A stretch of 64,000 nucleotides of DNA from Sulfitobacter sp. OXR-159 (GTDB lineage Bacteria; Pseudomonadota; Alphaproteobacteria; Rhodobacterales; Rhodobacteraceae). The notes under the pieces were generated by a model. That model was not told where the DNA came from, ran no database searches, and saw only the letters and a program-made list of their open reading frames with translations. The translations under genes were made by a program, and so were the position numbers. The stretch lies in NCBI RefSeq assembly GCF_034377145.1, contig NZ_CP139707.1, positions 1,497,001-1,561,000 on the forward strand, given 5' to 3'. Positions 48,661-57,822 of this stretch are shown here, piece by piece (positions within the stretch are counted from its first letter, which is position 1; every line of letters starts with the position of its first letter).

Positions 48661-49782
48661 TTGAAGGCGCATCACCAAATCCAACAGACCGTCCTGCCGG
48701 GATGGGTGCCGCACGGAGCCCTGCATTACCTCGCACATACGGAGACCGGCGCACCGATCCGGGCTTTGGCACGCCAAGCTGGCTGCCATGCCTCGACCAT
48801 CATGCGCCAAATCCGCCGTATCGAGACAAGGCGCGACGATCCGCTGGTGGATGCCGCCCTGCGCAGGCTCGGGGCGGTGCGGCGCGCTTTGGATTGTACT
48901 GCTGGCCCCCCAGCAGGAAAGACAGCGACAATGACCAATCCCGCCACCCCCCTTCTTGACGAAGACACTTTCGCCGCCGAGGCGCTGCGCGTCCTTCGGC
49001 GCCTGCATGAGACGGGCGCGATCCTCGCCGTGGCCGAGGGCATGGAGAAGGCCGTTGTCCTGCGCGAGACGGACACCGGCCCCGGCGCACGCACCGCTGT
49101 GGTGGACAGCGCCGTGGCGCAGGCGATGGCCCTGAAAGATTGGATCGCCCCCGGCAGCACAGGCCGGGTAACGCGCTATCACATCACCAGCGCCGGGCGG
49201 GCTGCGCTGCGGCGGATGATAGAAGACCAAGGCGCGGGCGCCCATGGCTTTGCCGAAGATCAGACCGCGTTTCTGGGCATGGCCAGCGGCCCCGAGGCGG
49301 AAGAGGGCGCGGATACCGATGTGGCCCCGCGCCGAGGCCGCTACTGCCTGTCGGAAAGCCCGCTCTCTGCGCTTGCTCGGCGGCGCGACAAATCCGGTGC
49401 GCCCTTTCTGAACGAGGGGCTGGTCCATGCCGGTGAAAGGCTGCGTGAGGATTTCGAACTGGCCCAGATGGGCGGTGAGGTGACCCAAAATTGGGATCAT
49501 TTCCTGACGCCGGGCGCAAAACCCAGCGGGCGGCGTGAGGGCTCGGGCAGCATGGCCGCGGCAGAGGCGCGCAAGCGGGTGGCAGGCGCTATGGCCGAAC
49601 TCGGCCCCGGCCTGTCGGACGTGGTGCTGCGCTGTTGCTGCTATCTGGAAGGGCTAGAGACCACCGAAAAGCGGCTGGGATGGTCGGCGCGATCAGGCAA
49701 GATCGTGCTGCGGATCGCGCTGATGCGACTGAAACGGCATTACGACGAAACCGTAGGCCCGGGCGGCCCGATGATCGGATAA
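48661..49782 (+). CDS. gafA: GafA-like gene transfer agent activator (DUF6456)
   Basis: 373-residue DNA-binding regulator. An N-terminal helix-turn-helix (ALHYLAHTETGAPIRALARQ, HASTIMRQIRRIETRRDDPLV) and a C-terminal DUF6456-type domain (LGPGLSDVVLRCCCYLEG, KIVLRIALMRLKRHYD) are joined by a disordered-looking middle. This matches GafA of Rhodobacter capsulatus, the direct activator of gene transfer agent genes, whose halves are split in Caulobacter as GafY and GafZ. The start is uncertain: TTG 48661 has GGAAG upstream; TTG 48628 is also open. A CtrA box and DnaA-like boxes lie upstream. No gene transfer agent structural genes are in this window. Confidence 0.75.
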   Translation: MKAHHQIQQTVLPGWVPHGALHYLAHTETGAPIRALARQAGCHASTIMRQIRRIETRRDDPLVDAALRRLGAVRRALDCTAGPPAGKTATMTNPATPLLDEDTFAAEALRVLRRLHETGAILAVAEGMEKAVVLRETDTGPGARTAVVDSAVAQAMALKDWIAPGSTGRVTRYHITSAGRAALRRMIEDQGAGAHGFAEDQTAFLGMASGPEAEEGADTDVAPRRGRYCLSESPLSALARRRDKSGAPFLNEGLVHAGERLREDFELAQMGGEVTQNWDHFLTPGAKPSGRREGSGSMAAAEARKRVAGAMAELGPGLSDVVLRCCCYLEGLETTEKRLGWSARSGKIVLRIALMRLKRHYDETVGPGGPMIG

Positions 49783-49786
49783 AGAA

Positions 49787-49816
49787 GGGGCGGCAGGGTG
49801 ATGATCCTGCCGCCCC
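49787..49816. terminator. Shared terminator of gafA-like gene and katA
   Basis: GGGGCGGCAGG and CCTGCCGCCCC form an 11-base stem with a 8-base loop. On the plus strand it is followed by GGTTGTTTC, on the minus strand by TTCTTTAT, so it may terminate both convergent genes. Confidence 0.75.
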
Positions 49817-49823
49817 GGTTGTT

Positions 49824-51320
49824 TCAGTCTGCGACCTTCGTCGGCGTCTCATCTGTCACCGAAATCGCCACTTCGTCTTTCTCACAAGCGTCACGCACGC
49901 CGGCGGCATAGTCGGGGTGCACTTTTTCCAGCACCGCATACCAGCGTTCTTTTACCTGCTGCGAGCAAGGCGCCATGGCACCGGCCATGTTCTCATGCAG
50001 ACGGTCGCGCTGCGCCTGATCGAACACCTCGGTATAAAGCTTGCGCGGCTGGACGTAATCGGCATCCGTTTCCTCTTGGACATAGCGATCCGCATCGCCC
50101 GAGATGCGCAGCGGCGGTTCCTGAACCGACGGGTCAGGCCGGGCCGATTCCTCGTATTGGTTCGGCTCATAGTAGGCATCCGGGTGGCCGGTCTGCTGGG
50201 GGAAGAACCGCATGGAGCCGTCCTTGTGGTAGTGGTGCATCGGCGCGGCCTTGGGCGCGTTGGCGGGCAGGGCCTCGTAATGCGTGCCAAGACGGTAGCG
50301 GTGCGCGTCCGCATAGGAAAAGACCCGCGCTTGCAACATCTTATCGGGTGAAAACCCAATCCCCGGCACCTTGTTCGAGGGCGAATAGGCGGCGTTCTCG
50401 ATGCTTTGGAAGTAGTTGTCGGGGTTGCGGTTGAACTCCAGCATGCCGACCGGGATCAGCGGGTAATCCGCATGCGGCCAGACTTTGGTCAGGTCAAAGG
50501 GGTTAAAGCCGCAGGTCTCGGCCTCTGCCTCGGGCATGACTTGGATATTCAGCTCCCATTTCGGGAATTCGCCGCCTTCGATCGCGTTGAAGAGATCCTC
50601 TTGGAAGTTCTCGCGGGTCGAGCCGATCAGCTTTTCCGCGTCTTCATTGGTGCGGTTGCGGATTTCCTGCTGGCAGCGGAAGTGGAACTTCACCCAATGA
50701 CGCTCCCCCTTGGCATTCCACATCGAATAGGTGTGGCTGCCGTAGCCGTGCATGTGCATCGGGTTCACCGGAATGCCGCGGTCGGACATCAGGATGGTGA
50801 CCTGATGCACGCATTCGGGCTGAGCAGCCCAGAAGTCGAACATCGCCTCGGGCGAGCGCAGGTTGGTGCGCGGATGACGCTTTTGGGTGCGGATGAAGTC
50901 CGGGAATTTATAGGCGTCGCGGACAAAGAAGATCGGGGTGTTGTTGCCAACCACGTCCCAGTTGCCTTCTTCGGTGTAGAATTTCACCGAGAAGCCGCGC
51001 ACGTCACGCTCACTGTCGGCGGCACCCAATTCGCCTGCCACGGTGGACCAGCGCGAGAGGATTTCGCAGGTCTTGCCCACTTCGGAGAAGATCGCCGCAC
51101 AGCTATATTCGCTGATGTCATGAGTCACGGTAAAGGTGCCCTCGGCGCCCCAGCCCTTGGCGTGAACGGCCCGCTCGGGGATGCGCTCGCGGTTCTGATG
51201 GGCCAGTTTTTCGATCAATTGGTAATCGTCCAGCAAGACCGGGCCACGGCTTCCGGCGGTTTTGCTGGTTTCATTGGTCGGCATCGGCGCGCCGGCGGTG
51301 GTGGTGAGACGCTTGCTCAT
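49824..51320 (-). CDS. katA: Catalase (monofunctional haem)
   Basis: Decomposes hydrogen peroxide in the cytoplasm. The 498-residue clade-3 sized enzyme has the catalytic His53 in [12 protein letters not shown], the conserved [20 protein letters not shown] and [25 protein letters not shown], and the proximal Tyr in [14 protein letters not shown]. It is divergent from oxyR; the 95-base gap holds an OxyR-type box, so peroxide induction through OxyR is expected. It shares a terminator with the gafA-like gene. Confidence 0.97.
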   Translation of the reverse strand: MSKRLTTTAGAPMPTNETSKTAGSRGPVLLDDYQLIEKLAHQNRERIPERAVHAKGWGAEGTFTVTHDISEYSCAAIFSEVGKTCEILSRWSTVAGELGAADSERDVRGFSVKFYTEEGNWDVVGNNTPIFFVRDAYKFPDFIRTQKRHPRTNLRSPEAMFDFWAAQPECVHQVTILMSDRGIPVNPMHMHGYGSHTYSMWNAKGERHWVKFHFRCQQEIRNRTNEDAEKLIGSTRENFQEDLFNAIEGGEFPKWELNIQVMPEAEAETCGFNPFDLTKVWPHADYPLIPVGMLEFNRNPDNYFQSIENAAYSPSNKVPGIGFSPDKMLQARVFSYADAHRYRLGTHYEALPANAPKAAPMHHYHKDGSMRFFPQQTGHPDAYYEPNQYEESARPDPSVQEPPLRISGDADRYVQEETDADYVQPRKLYTEVFDQAQRDRLHENMAGAMAPCSQQVKERWYAVLEKVHPDYAAGVRDACEKDEVAISVTDETPTKVAD

Positions 51321-51380
51321 CTTGGGTTCCCCTCGGTTATTGTCTGAGGGGAAGATGATCCATTTCGCCCATAATTTCCA

Positions 51381-51417
51381 ATTGCAGTTTTGTAAAATTG
51401 CGATAGGTAAAAGTTAT
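51381..51417. promoter_or_regulatory. Predicted OxyR binding site in the katA-oxyR gap
   Basis: Quartets ATTG, GTAA, ATAG and TTAT are spaced by exactly seven bases each, against the OxyR consensus ATAG-N7-CTAT-N7-ATAG-N7-CTAT: 12 of 16 positions agree, and the third quartet is perfect. It reaches the oxyR start codon (51416), fitting autoregulation as well as katA activation. Confidence 0.55.
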
Positions 51418-52333
51418 GAACTTCACCCTAAAGCAACTTGAATATTTCCGCGCACTGGCGACTTTGGGCAACTTCGGCCGGGCGGCGGAGGCCAGCAATA
51501 TCTCTCAGCCTGCGCTTTCCGTGCAGATCCGCACCTTGGAGGAGTCGCTGGGGGGGCGGTTGATCGAACGGCAAAGCCGCGCCTCGGTCCTGACGCCCTT
51601 GGGCCGCGAGGTGCTGACCCGCGCCGAGGATATCCTGCGCCGCGCCAAACTGTTGGAAGCCACGGCGCGCGAACAGGTGGGGCTGGCGGGCACGTTGAAC
51701 CTTGGGCTGATCCCGACGGTGGCGCCCTATCTGCTGCCGGGCGTGCTGGCCGCGCTGCGGGCGCAGGATATCTCGCTTAGGGTCGAGGTGCGCGAGGCGC
51801 AGACCGATCAGTTGTTGGCGGATCTGCGGGCCGGGGCGCTGGATGCGGCGGTGATGGCGGTGCCGACAGGCGAAACTGGTCTGGCCGAAATGCCCCTGTT
51901 CGAAGATCGCTTTTTGCTGGCGGGCTCCGCCGAGCGGATGGCGGGGGCGGCGGTTCTCCGTCCGACCGATCTGGCCCGCACGCCGTTGATGCTGCTGGAA
52001 GACGGTCACTGCCTGACCGATCAAGCGCTAGAGGTTTGTCAGCGGGACAGGACGCAGGCGGGCATCCACACGGGCGCTTCGTCCCTCGCGACCCTATCGC
52101 GGCTGGTGGAGGCGGGGTTTGGCATGACCTTGATGCCCGAGATCGCCGCCAAGACTGAGCTTGATGCCGCGCCGGGCCTACGCCTGCACCGTTTCGGCGC
52201 GCCGGAGCCTGCGCGGCAAATAGGGCTCGTGCGCCGGGCAGGCACGCCGGGCAGCGGTTGGGCGGCGCAATTAGCTGAGACGCTAAAGGATGTGGGGGAA
52301 GGGCTGACCGGGCAGCTGCGCGCGAAATACTAG
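51416..52333 (+). CDS. oxyR: Hydrogen peroxide-sensing regulator OxyR
   Basis: LysR-type regulator, 305 residues: N-terminal winged helix (LKQLEYFRALATLGNFGRAAEASNISQPALS) and periplasmic-binding-like sensor domain. The redox cysteines fall at exactly 199 and 208 (EDGHCLTDQALEVC), the same numbering as E. coli OxyR, so disulfide sensing is intact. Divergent from katA and followed convergently by a peroxiredoxin gene. An OxyR-type box overlaps its start. Confidence 0.96.
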   Translation: MNFTLKQLEYFRALATLGNFGRAAEASNISQPALSVQIRTLEESLGGRLIERQSRASVLTPLGREVLTRAEDILRRAKLLEATAREQVGLAGTLNLGLIPTVAPYLLPGVLAALRAQDISLRVEVREAQTDQLLADLRAGALDAAVMAVPTGETGLAEMPLFEDRFLLAGSAERMAGAAVLRPTDLARTPLMLLEDGHCLTDQALEVCQRDRTQAGIHTGASSLATLSRLVEAGFGMTLMPEIAAKTELDAAPGLRLHRFGAPEPARQIGLVRRAGTPGSGWAAQLAETLKDVGEGLTGQLRAKY

Positions 52334-52359
52334 GCGCGGGCGGGGCAGCGGGGTCTAAG

Positions 52360-52383
52360 GGACCGGGCCAAACGGCCCGATCC
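52360..52383. terminator. Hairpin between oxyR and the peroxiredoxin gene
   Basis: CGGGCC and GGCCCG pair around AAAC, extended by GGA/TCC with a mismatch. T-runs are weak on both strands. The two genes converge here, so it probably serves as a shared weak terminator. Confidence 0.5.
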
Positions 52384-52399
52384 AATCACACGAAGGGGC

Positions 52400-52948
52400 T
52401 TAGGCCGCCTCGGTTTTCTTCTGGTTTTCAAGGTATTCCAGCACGGTTTCGGGGCTGGACACACCGTAAGGGTCATCACCGTGGTTGTCGCTGATGCCGG
52501 GCTCTTCGAACCATGCTTCGATCTGACCGTCGTTGACGATCGCGGCATAGCGCCAGCTACGTGCACCGAAGCCGAGGTTGTCTTTGGCGACCAACATGCC
52601 CATGCGGCGGGTGAATTCGCCGGACCCATCAGGGATCACGTCGATGTTCTGGACGCCCTGCATCTCTTTCCACTTGTTCATGACAAAGCTGTCGTTGACC
52701 GACAGGCAATAGATCGCGTCGATGTCATGCTCTTGGAACGCGGCAAAGTTGTTCTCAAAACCGGGCAGCTGGTAGGTGCTGCATGTCGGCGTGAAGGCAC
52801 CGGGGAGGGAGAACAGGACAACGCGCTTGCCTTTGAAGAAGTATTCGCTGGTTTTGTCTTCCCAACGGAAGGGGTTGTTGCCTTCGATGCTTTCGTCGCG
52901 CACGCGCGTTTTGAAGGTGACGTTGGGAACTTGAATACCGGGTTTCAT
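52400..52948 (-). CDS. Peroxiredoxin, Prx5 type
   Basis: 182-residue thiol peroxidase that reduces peroxides with glutathione or glutaredoxin-type donors. The peroxidatic Cys56 lies in SLPGAFTPTCSTYQLPG, as in the Prx5/AhpE group, and the C-terminal part is GFGARSWRYAAIVNDGQIEAWF. ATG 52948 (MKPGIQVPNVTF) matches the family; the in-frame region up to 53059 contains a CxxCxxC-like stretch but no plausible start. It converges on oxyR, consistent with a peroxide-defence locus. Confidence 0.93.
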   Translation of the reverse strand: MKPGIQVPNVTFKTRVRDESIEGNNPFRWEDKTSEYFFKGKRVVLFSLPGAFTPTCSTYQLPGFENNFAAFQEHDIDAIYCLSVNDSFVMNKWKEMQGVQNIDVIPDGSGEFTRRMGMLVAKDNLGFGARSWRYAAIVNDGQIEAWFEEPGISDNHGDDPYGVSSPETVLEYLENQKKTEAA

Positions 52949-53190
52949 CGCGTCTCTCTTTCTCGGATTGGAATCTTTGTCGGTTGGTAGCCCATATAGG
53001 CAGCCTGAGCAACTCTCGCAATGCTGCAACTGCATTGTAATTTTCCGGTTATAAAACAAAGCACTAAATCATTGGCAAGGGGTGATGCCGCTGGTGCATG
53101 GCAGCCTTGTCTTGGGTGCGCATGCTGTAGGTGGTCATCGGGTCAAGGACTGTGATAAACAGGGTGCGACACAATGATCAGAGGCCCCCG

Positions 53191-54144
53191 ATGCGCGATC
53201 TGAAGATACCCGAACAGCGCCACCCCGAAAAGGCGCGCAAGCCCGACAACGCCCAGCCAAAAAAACCGAGCTGGATCAGGGTCAAAGCGCCCGGCGGCAA
53301 GGGCTATGCCGAGACGGCGCGCATCATGCGTGACAACAAGCTGACCACGGTCTGCGAAGAGGCGGGCTGCCCCAATGTCGGCGAATGCTGGTCTCAGGGT
53401 CATGCCACGATGATGATCATGGGCGAGGTTTGTACACGCGCCTGTACCTTCTGCAACATCGCGACCGGCAAGCCGCCTGAGGACTTGGATGTGTTTGAGC
53501 CGGGCCGCGTGGCCGATGCGGTTGCCAAACTGGGGTTGAACCACGTCGTCATCACTTCGGTCGACCGCGACGATATCAAAGATGGCGGAGCCGAGCATTT
53601 TGCCCAAACCATCCGCGCCGTGCGCCACCGGAGCCCCGACACGACGATCGAAATCCTGACGCCGGATTTCATCCGTTGCGGTCCCGAAGCCCTTGAAAAG
53701 GTTGTCGAAGCGCGACCGGATGTGTTTAACCACAACCTCGAAACCGTACCGGGCCTCTACCCCGAAGTGCGCCCCGGCGCGCGTTACTTCCATTCTTTGC
53801 GCCTGCTTCAGCGGGTGAAGGAGTTGGACCCGTCGATGTTCACCAAATCGGGCATCATGGTGGGCTTGGGCGAAGACCGCCAAGCGGTCATTCAGGTGAT
53901 GGAAGACATGCGCGCCGCCGACATTGATTTCCTGACGATCGGCCAATACCTGCAGCCGACGCCGAAACACCACGCGCTGGACCGTTTTGTCACGCCGGAG
54001 GAATTCACCTCTTACGAAAAAGCGGCCTACGGCAAGGGCTTCCTCATGGTTTCCGCCACGCCGCTGACCCGGTCGAGCTATCACGCGGGTGACGATTTCG
54101 CGCGACTACGCGAGGCGCGGAACCGCAAGCTGGGTATTGCCTGA
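53191..54144 (+). CDS. lipA: Lipoyl synthase
   Basis: Radical SAM enzyme that inserts two sulfurs into protein-bound octanoyl groups. The 317-residue product has the sacrificial auxiliary cluster cysteines [12 protein letters not shown] and the radical SAM CxxxCxxC motif in [16 protein letters not shown], with the [12 protein letters not shown]-terminus that includes the third cluster ligand. ATG 53191 has AGAGG upstream; an in-frame earlier start was rejected. Converges on the diheme cytochrome gene. Confidence 0.97.
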   Translation: MRDLKIPEQRHPEKARKPDNAQPKKPSWIRVKAPGGKGYAETARIMRDNKLTTVCEEAGCPNVGECWSQGHATMMIMGEVCTRACTFCNIATGKPPEDLDVFEPGRVADAVAKLGLNHVVITSVDRDDIKDGGAEHFAQTIRAVRHRSPDTTIEILTPDFIRCGPEALEKVVEARPDVFNHNLETVPGLYPEVRPGARYFHSLRLLQRVKELDPSMFTKSGIMVGLGEDRQAVIQVMEDMRAADIDFLTIGQYLQPTPKHHALDRFVTPEEFTSYEKAAYGKGFLMVSATPLTRSSYHAGDDFARLREARNRKLGIA

Positions 54145-54147
54145 ACG

Positions 54148-54178
54148 AAAAAGACGCGCCCGGCGTTAACCGCCGGGC
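54148..54178 (-). terminator. Terminator of the cytochrome c operon
   Basis: On the minus strand CCCGGCG, loop GTTAA, CGCCGGG, then CGCGTCTTTTTC. It overlaps the stop codon of the diheme cytochrome gene. Confidence 0.85.
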
Positions 54179-55053
54179 AGGGCCTTGAGGTAGGCCGCAA
54201 TCGCTTCGCGATCGCTCTCGGGAAGTTGGGCAAGGTTGCTGACCACCTCGGCCATCTCTCCGCCTGCGCTGTCGTATTCCGGCGTGAATCCGGAGGTGAA
54301 ATATTCCACCAGATCGGCCTTGGACCAATCAAGATGTGCGGGCGTGATGCCGGGGATGCGCCCCTCGCCAGAAGGGTTCGGCGCGCCGGTCAGCCAAGCA
54401 TCCTGCTCCAACCCGCCCAAGGCATTGCGTGGCGTGTGGCATTCGCCGCAATGGGCCAGCCCTTCGACAAGGTAGCGCCCGCGTTCGACCTGTGCGTCTG
54501 AGGCATCGGCCAGCACGAAATCTTCGTTGAAGAACATCATCTTCCACGCGCCAAGCCCCCGGCGGATGTTGAAGGGAAAACCCACCTCATGCGGCAGGCT
54601 CGGGATAGCTGCGGCAGGTAGGGTCTGCATATAGGCAAACAGGTTCACCACGTCCTGCGGGGCGAGGTGTTGGTAGGCCGTATAGGGAAAGGCGGGATAG
54701 TAGTGCTGGCCTTGGGGCGAGACGCCGCGCGTCACGGCGCGGGCAAACTCTGGCAGGGTCCAATCGCCGATGCCCTGTTCTGCATCGGGCGAGATATTGG
54801 GCGCGTGGAAGGTGCCGAAATCGCTGGGGAAGGGCAGGCCACCGGCCAGAACCAGCATCTCCTCCCCCTCACTCTCGGGGGCGGCATGGCACGAAACGCA
54901 GCCCCCGGCAGCAAAGACCCGCGCCCCCGCTTCCGGGTCAGGCGTCAGACCTGCGCCATAAGACGGCTCAAGCGGATCGGGCCGGGTTGCGACCCAGCCA
55001 AGGGCCGCGCCGAGAACGGCACAGCCCAGCAGTACAGGGACAATAGGGCGCAA
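54166..55053 (-). CDS. Diheme c-type cytochrome, membrane anchored
   Basis: 295-residue periplasmic electron carrier with an uncleaved-looking N-terminal helix (IVPVLLGCAVLGAALGWVA). Two haem motifs, CVSCH near residue 53 and CGECH near residue 195, each with downstream Met ligand candidates, as in the cytochrome c subunits of alcohol/aldehyde dehydrogenases and cytochrome c4-like proteins. TTG 55053 is the start, three bases after the stop of the cytochrome c' gene, which implies coupling. Confidence 0.88.
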   Translation of the reverse strand: MRPIVPVLLGCAVLGAALGWVATRPDPLEPSYGAGLTPDPEAGARVFAAGGCVSCHAAPESEGEEMLVLAGGLPFPSDFGTFHAPNISPDAEQGIGDWTLPEFARAVTRGVSPQGQHYYPAFPYTAYQHLAPQDVVNLFAYMQTLPAAAIPSLPHEVGFPFNIRRGLGAWKMMFFNEDFVLADASDAQVERGRYLVEGLAHCGECHTPRNALGGLEQDAWLTGAPNPSGEGRIPGITPAHLDWSKADLVEYFTSGFTPEYDSAGGEMAEVVSNLAQLPESDREAIAAYLKALPGG

Positions 55054-55056
55054 GGA

Positions 55057-55536
55057 TCAGTTCTTGGGGCCGCGGTAGTCGTCGTGGCAGGCGCCACAAG
55101 CCTTGCCCACCGCACCCATGCCCGCTTTCAGGGCGTCAAGATCGGTGCCTGCGGCCTCGATCATATCCGCGCTGGCGGTCTCCAGCGCCATGAAGGCGTC
55201 GTTGAACCCCTCAGAATCGCTCCAGATTTCGGCCTTGGCGCGGGACCCTTCAACGGCGCCTTGCTCAGTGCCTTCAAGCCAAAGCGTGCCGGGCTCAAAG
55301 CCCGCAGCGGCATGAAGGTTGGTGGCGGCGGCGGTTGCCATTTCGGCGTTATATTCCGTTTCGCCCTTGGCCATCCCGCCCAGAATGCCGGTGTGATAAG
55401 CGATCAGTTGCATCTGCGCGTGGCGCGCGTTGACGGCGTCGCTGGCGGCTTTTTCACTATGGGTGGCGGCGAAACCGGCGGTGGCAATCAAGGCGGCGCC
55501 GATGCCGATGGCGGTAATGCTTTTGGTCAAATGCAT
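55057..55536 (-). CDS. Cytochrome c' / c-556 family
   Basis: 159-residue periplasmic class II cytochrome c. A signal peptide (MHLTKSITAIGIGAALIATAGFA) is followed by a four-helix bundle with the haem motif CGACH at the very C-terminus (KACGACHDDYRGP). ATG 55536 sits six bases from GGGAG; the ATG at 55542 is too close to it. These cytochromes bind small gases such as NO or donate electrons. First gene of a pair with the diheme cytochrome. Confidence 0.92.
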   Translation of the reverse strand: MHLTKSITAIGIGAALIATAGFAATHSEKAASDAVNARHAQMQLIAYHTGILGGMAKGETEYNAEMATAAATNLHAAAGFEPGTLWLEGTEQGAVEGSRAKAEIWSDSEGFNDAFMALETASADMIEAAGTDLDALKAGMGAVGKACGACHDDYRGPKN

Positions 55537-55629
55537 GGTCATCTCCCTTTTCTTGTCGCAGCGTAACATGAGCGCGGCTTGCAACAAAAAACAAAAATGT
55601 GATCAGCGGGATAACCTGCGCGCTTCGGC

Positions 55630-55803
55630 TTAGAACCGGCGGGGGATGCGCTCTGCCGTGGCCCAATCGGGCCAATAGCCCAGCCATTCGATCAACCCGA
55701 TGGCCAAGGCCGCCGCGATGATTGCAAAGACCACGATCACCCGTTTGCCCGAGGGTGGATTGCGCGCCCATTGGGACATGCGCAGTAGCCACCGCGGGTC
55801 CAT
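55630..55803 (-). CDS. Small membrane protein coupled to hpt (57 aa)
   Basis: 57-residue ORF whose ATG (55803) shares its A with the hpt stop codon (TGATG), which indicates translational coupling. It begins [21 protein letters not shown], has one hydrophobic helix around residues 22-40, and ends in a basic tail. The pattern looks conserved in Rhodobacteraceae in this position, though the function is unknown. It was missed by ORF calling because of length. Confidence 0.68.
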   Translation of the reverse strand: MDPRWLLRMSQWARNPPSGKRVIVVFAIIAAALAIGLIEWLGYWPDWATAERIPRRF

Positions 55804-56339
55804 CACGTAAAGCGAACTTTCCCGATGAAAGGCAGGTTGCGGTTGCGTTGGGCAAAGTCGATGCCATAGCCCACGACGAATTCGTCCGGGATTTCAAAGC
55901 CAGTCCAGTCTGCTTTCAGGTCCACTTCGCGCCGGGTGGGTTTGTCGAGCAGGGCAATGGATTTCAGCCGCGCTGGTTCGCGCGAGCGCAGCAGGTTGGT
56001 GACATGGTGCAGGGTGTGGCCGGTGTCGACGATATCTTCGACGACCAGCACGTCGCGCCCTTCGATTGCCCCGCGCAAGTCCTTGAGAATGCGCACTTCC
56101 CGGCTGCTCTCCATGCCGTCACCATAGCTGGATGCTTCGAGGAAGTCGACCTCGATCGGCAGGTCCAATTCGCGCACCAGATCGGCGATGAACACAAAAG
56201 ACCCGCGCAGCAGGCCGACCACGACCAATTTATCGGTGCCGTTGAATTCGTCATGGATCTCACGGCAGAGATCCTCGATCCGCGCCGCGATGGCCTTGGC
56301 CGAGATCATTTCGTCGATGACATAAGGCCCGTGTGCCAT
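55803..56339 (-). CDS. hpt: Hypoxanthine phosphoribosyltransferase
   Basis: Purine salvage enzyme making IMP or GMP from the free base and PRPP. The 178-residue type I phosphoribosyltransferase has the PRPP loop [14 protein letters not shown] near residue 105 and [23 protein letters not shown] 56339 ([11 protein letters not shown]) is used. Divergent from the Coq10/RatA gene, about 70 bases apart, and followed by the coupled small membrane protein gene. Confidence 0.95.
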   Translation of the reverse strand: MAHGPYVIDEMISAKAIAARIEDLCREIHDEFNGTDKLVVVGLLRGSFVFIADLVRELDLPIEVDFLEASSYGDGMESSREVRILKDLRGAIEGRDVLVVEDIVDTGHTLHHVTNLLRSREPARLKSIALLDKPTRREVDLKADWTGFEIPDEFVVGYGIDFAQRNRNLPFIGKVRFT

Positions 56340-56407
56340 GGTTTTGCCCTTGAATCTGCGGGGTTGAGACGTGAAATAGGGGGTAACCTGCAACGCAACG
56401 GAACGCA

Positions 56408-56860
56408 ATGCCTACCCATTCAGAGACCCGCCAACTGCCCTATAGCGCGCAACAGATGTATGATCTTGTCGCCGATGTGGCCCGCTATCCCGAATTCCTG
56501 CCTTGGACCGCTGCTGCGCGCATTCGCAGTGACGAAGACCGGGGCGATCACCGGGTGATGGAAGCCGATCTTGTGATCTCTTTCAAAGTGTTCCGCGAGC
56601 GGTTCACCAGCCGCGTCGTGCTCTGGCCCGAGGCCAAGAAGATCGACACCGAATATCTGGATGGGCCGTTCAAGTATATGAAATCAAACTGGCATTTCGA
56701 AGATAATCTCGAAGGCTGTCAGGTGCATTTCTTTGTCGATTTCGAATTCAAGAACATGATCCTGCAAAAGGTCATCGGCGTGGTTTTCAACGAAGCGATG
56801 CAGCGTATCGTGCGCGCCTTCGAGAACCGAGCGAAAGAGCTTTACGGCCCCAAAGGCTAA
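56408..56860 (+). CDS. Coq10/RatA-family START-domain protein
   Basis: 150-residue polyketide-cyclase/START-fold protein. The pattern [23 protein letters not shown] and the closing [33 protein letters not shown] match the ubiquinone-binding Coq10/RatA family. In mitochondria Coq10 carries ubiquinone; the E. coli RatA toxin interpretation is disputed. The respiratory role is more likely here. It converges on cinA with a four-base overlap of ends. Confidence 0.92.
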   Translation: MPTHSETRQLPYSAQQMYDLVADVARYPEFLPWTAAARIRSDEDRGDHRVMEADLVISFKVFRERFTSRVVLWPEAKKIDTEYLDGPFKYMKSNWHFEDNLEGCQVHFFVDFEFKNMILQKVIGVVFNEAMQRIVRAFENRAKELYGPKG

Positions 56861-57330
56861 AGCGCCGCGAAGCCTTGCAGTAAGAGACCGAGCGCATGGT
56901 CGCGGGCGGCCAAGCGCACAGCATCGCGGCCCTGCGCGCCGAACTCCACCGTTTCGGTCTGAACCCCGGCTGACGTGGCAAGGCCAAAACAGACGCGGCC
57001 TTCGGGCTTATGTTCCGACCCGCCCGGGCCCGCGATGCCGGTGATCGACACGGCGATCTGCGCCTCTGACCGCTTTAATGCACCCGCGGCCATCTCTTTG
57101 GCCACCTCCTCGGACACCGCGCCCCACTGCGCCAATGTCTCCTCTGACACGCCCAACATCGCCATTTTCGCCGCATTGGTATAGGTGACAAAGCCGCGAT
57201 CCAGCAGGGCCGAAGAGCCCGGCAGATCGGTCAGTGCCACGGCGAGCATCCCGCCTGTGCAGCTCTCTGCACAGGCGACCATCGCCCCGGTTTCGCGCGC
57301 CTTTTCCAGCAGTTGCGCGGCAAGGCTCAT
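56857..57330 (-). CDS. CinA-like nicotinamide-nucleotide amidohydrolase
   Basis: 157-residue protein equal to the C-terminal domain of CinA (PncC family), which deamidates nicotinamide mononucleotide to nicotinate mononucleotide. The conserved ACAESCTGGMLAVALTDLPGSS and SITGIAGPGGSEHKPEGRV are present. The N-terminal molybdopterin-like domain of full-length CinA is absent, as is common for the stand-alone enzyme. It starts one base before the pgpA stop. Confidence 0.93.
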   Translation of the reverse strand: MSLAAQLLEKARETGAMVACAESCTGGMLAVALTDLPGSSALLDRGFVTYTNAAKMAMLGVSEETLAQWGAVSEEVAKEMAAGALKRSEAQIAVSITGIAGPGGSEHKPEGRVCFGLATSAGVQTETVEFGAQGRDAVRLAARDHALGLLLQGFAAL

Positions 57331-57822
57331 TTACAGCACCCCGTGGTAAAGCGCGGCCAGCGCCATGACGCCGAGGGCTGCGAAAATCCCGGCAAAGATA
57401 TCGTCGAGCATCACGCCCCATGGCCCGCCCTGACGGTCGGCCCAGCCGATGATCAGCGGCTTGGTGATGTCAAAAAGCCGGAACAGCGCAAAGGCAGCGA
57501 TCCAACCGGGCCACATGGCAAAGATCGGGATTTGCATCGACCACGCAGCGTAAGAGAGCGGCAAGAGCGCGATCCACTGGCCAACCAACTCGTCGACCAC
57601 GACCTCTCCGGGGTCATGATCCGGCCCGCCCGCCGTGTAGCGCGCAGTGGCCCACCAGCCCAAAGGGATCGCCACGAGGATCCCGATCACCAGGAGCGGA
57701 AACCCCCCCAACACATGCAACAGCCACGCATAGGGCAGGGCGATGAGCGAGCCCCAAGTGCCCGGCGCGGGGCGGATGTGGCCGACGCCCAGAAGCGTCG
57801 CGATCAGATGAGCTGGGGTCAT
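57331..57822 (-). CDS. pgpA: Phosphatidylglycerophosphatase A
   Basis: Integral inner-membrane enzyme that removes the terminal phosphate from phosphatidylglycerophosphate to make phosphatidylglycerol. The 163-residue product begins [22 protein letters not shown], and [17 protein letters not shown] lies near the end. Length is typical. It overlaps ispDF by four bases and abuts cinA, forming one minus-strand operon ispDF-pgpA-cinA. Confidence 0.94.
   Translation of the reverse strand: MTPAHLIATLLGVGHIRPAPGTWGSLIALPYAWLLHVLGGFPLLVIGILVAIPLGWWATARYTAGGPDHDPGEVVVDELVGQWIALLPLSYAAWSMQIPIFAMWPGWIAAFALFRLFDITKPLIIGWADRQGGPWGVMLDDIFAGIFAALGVMALAALYHGVL

Noticed and set aside
53092..53184. 30-codon ORF upstream of lipA
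   Set aside because: Ribosome binding site spacing is poor and the peptide has no structure; more likely leader sequence of lipA.
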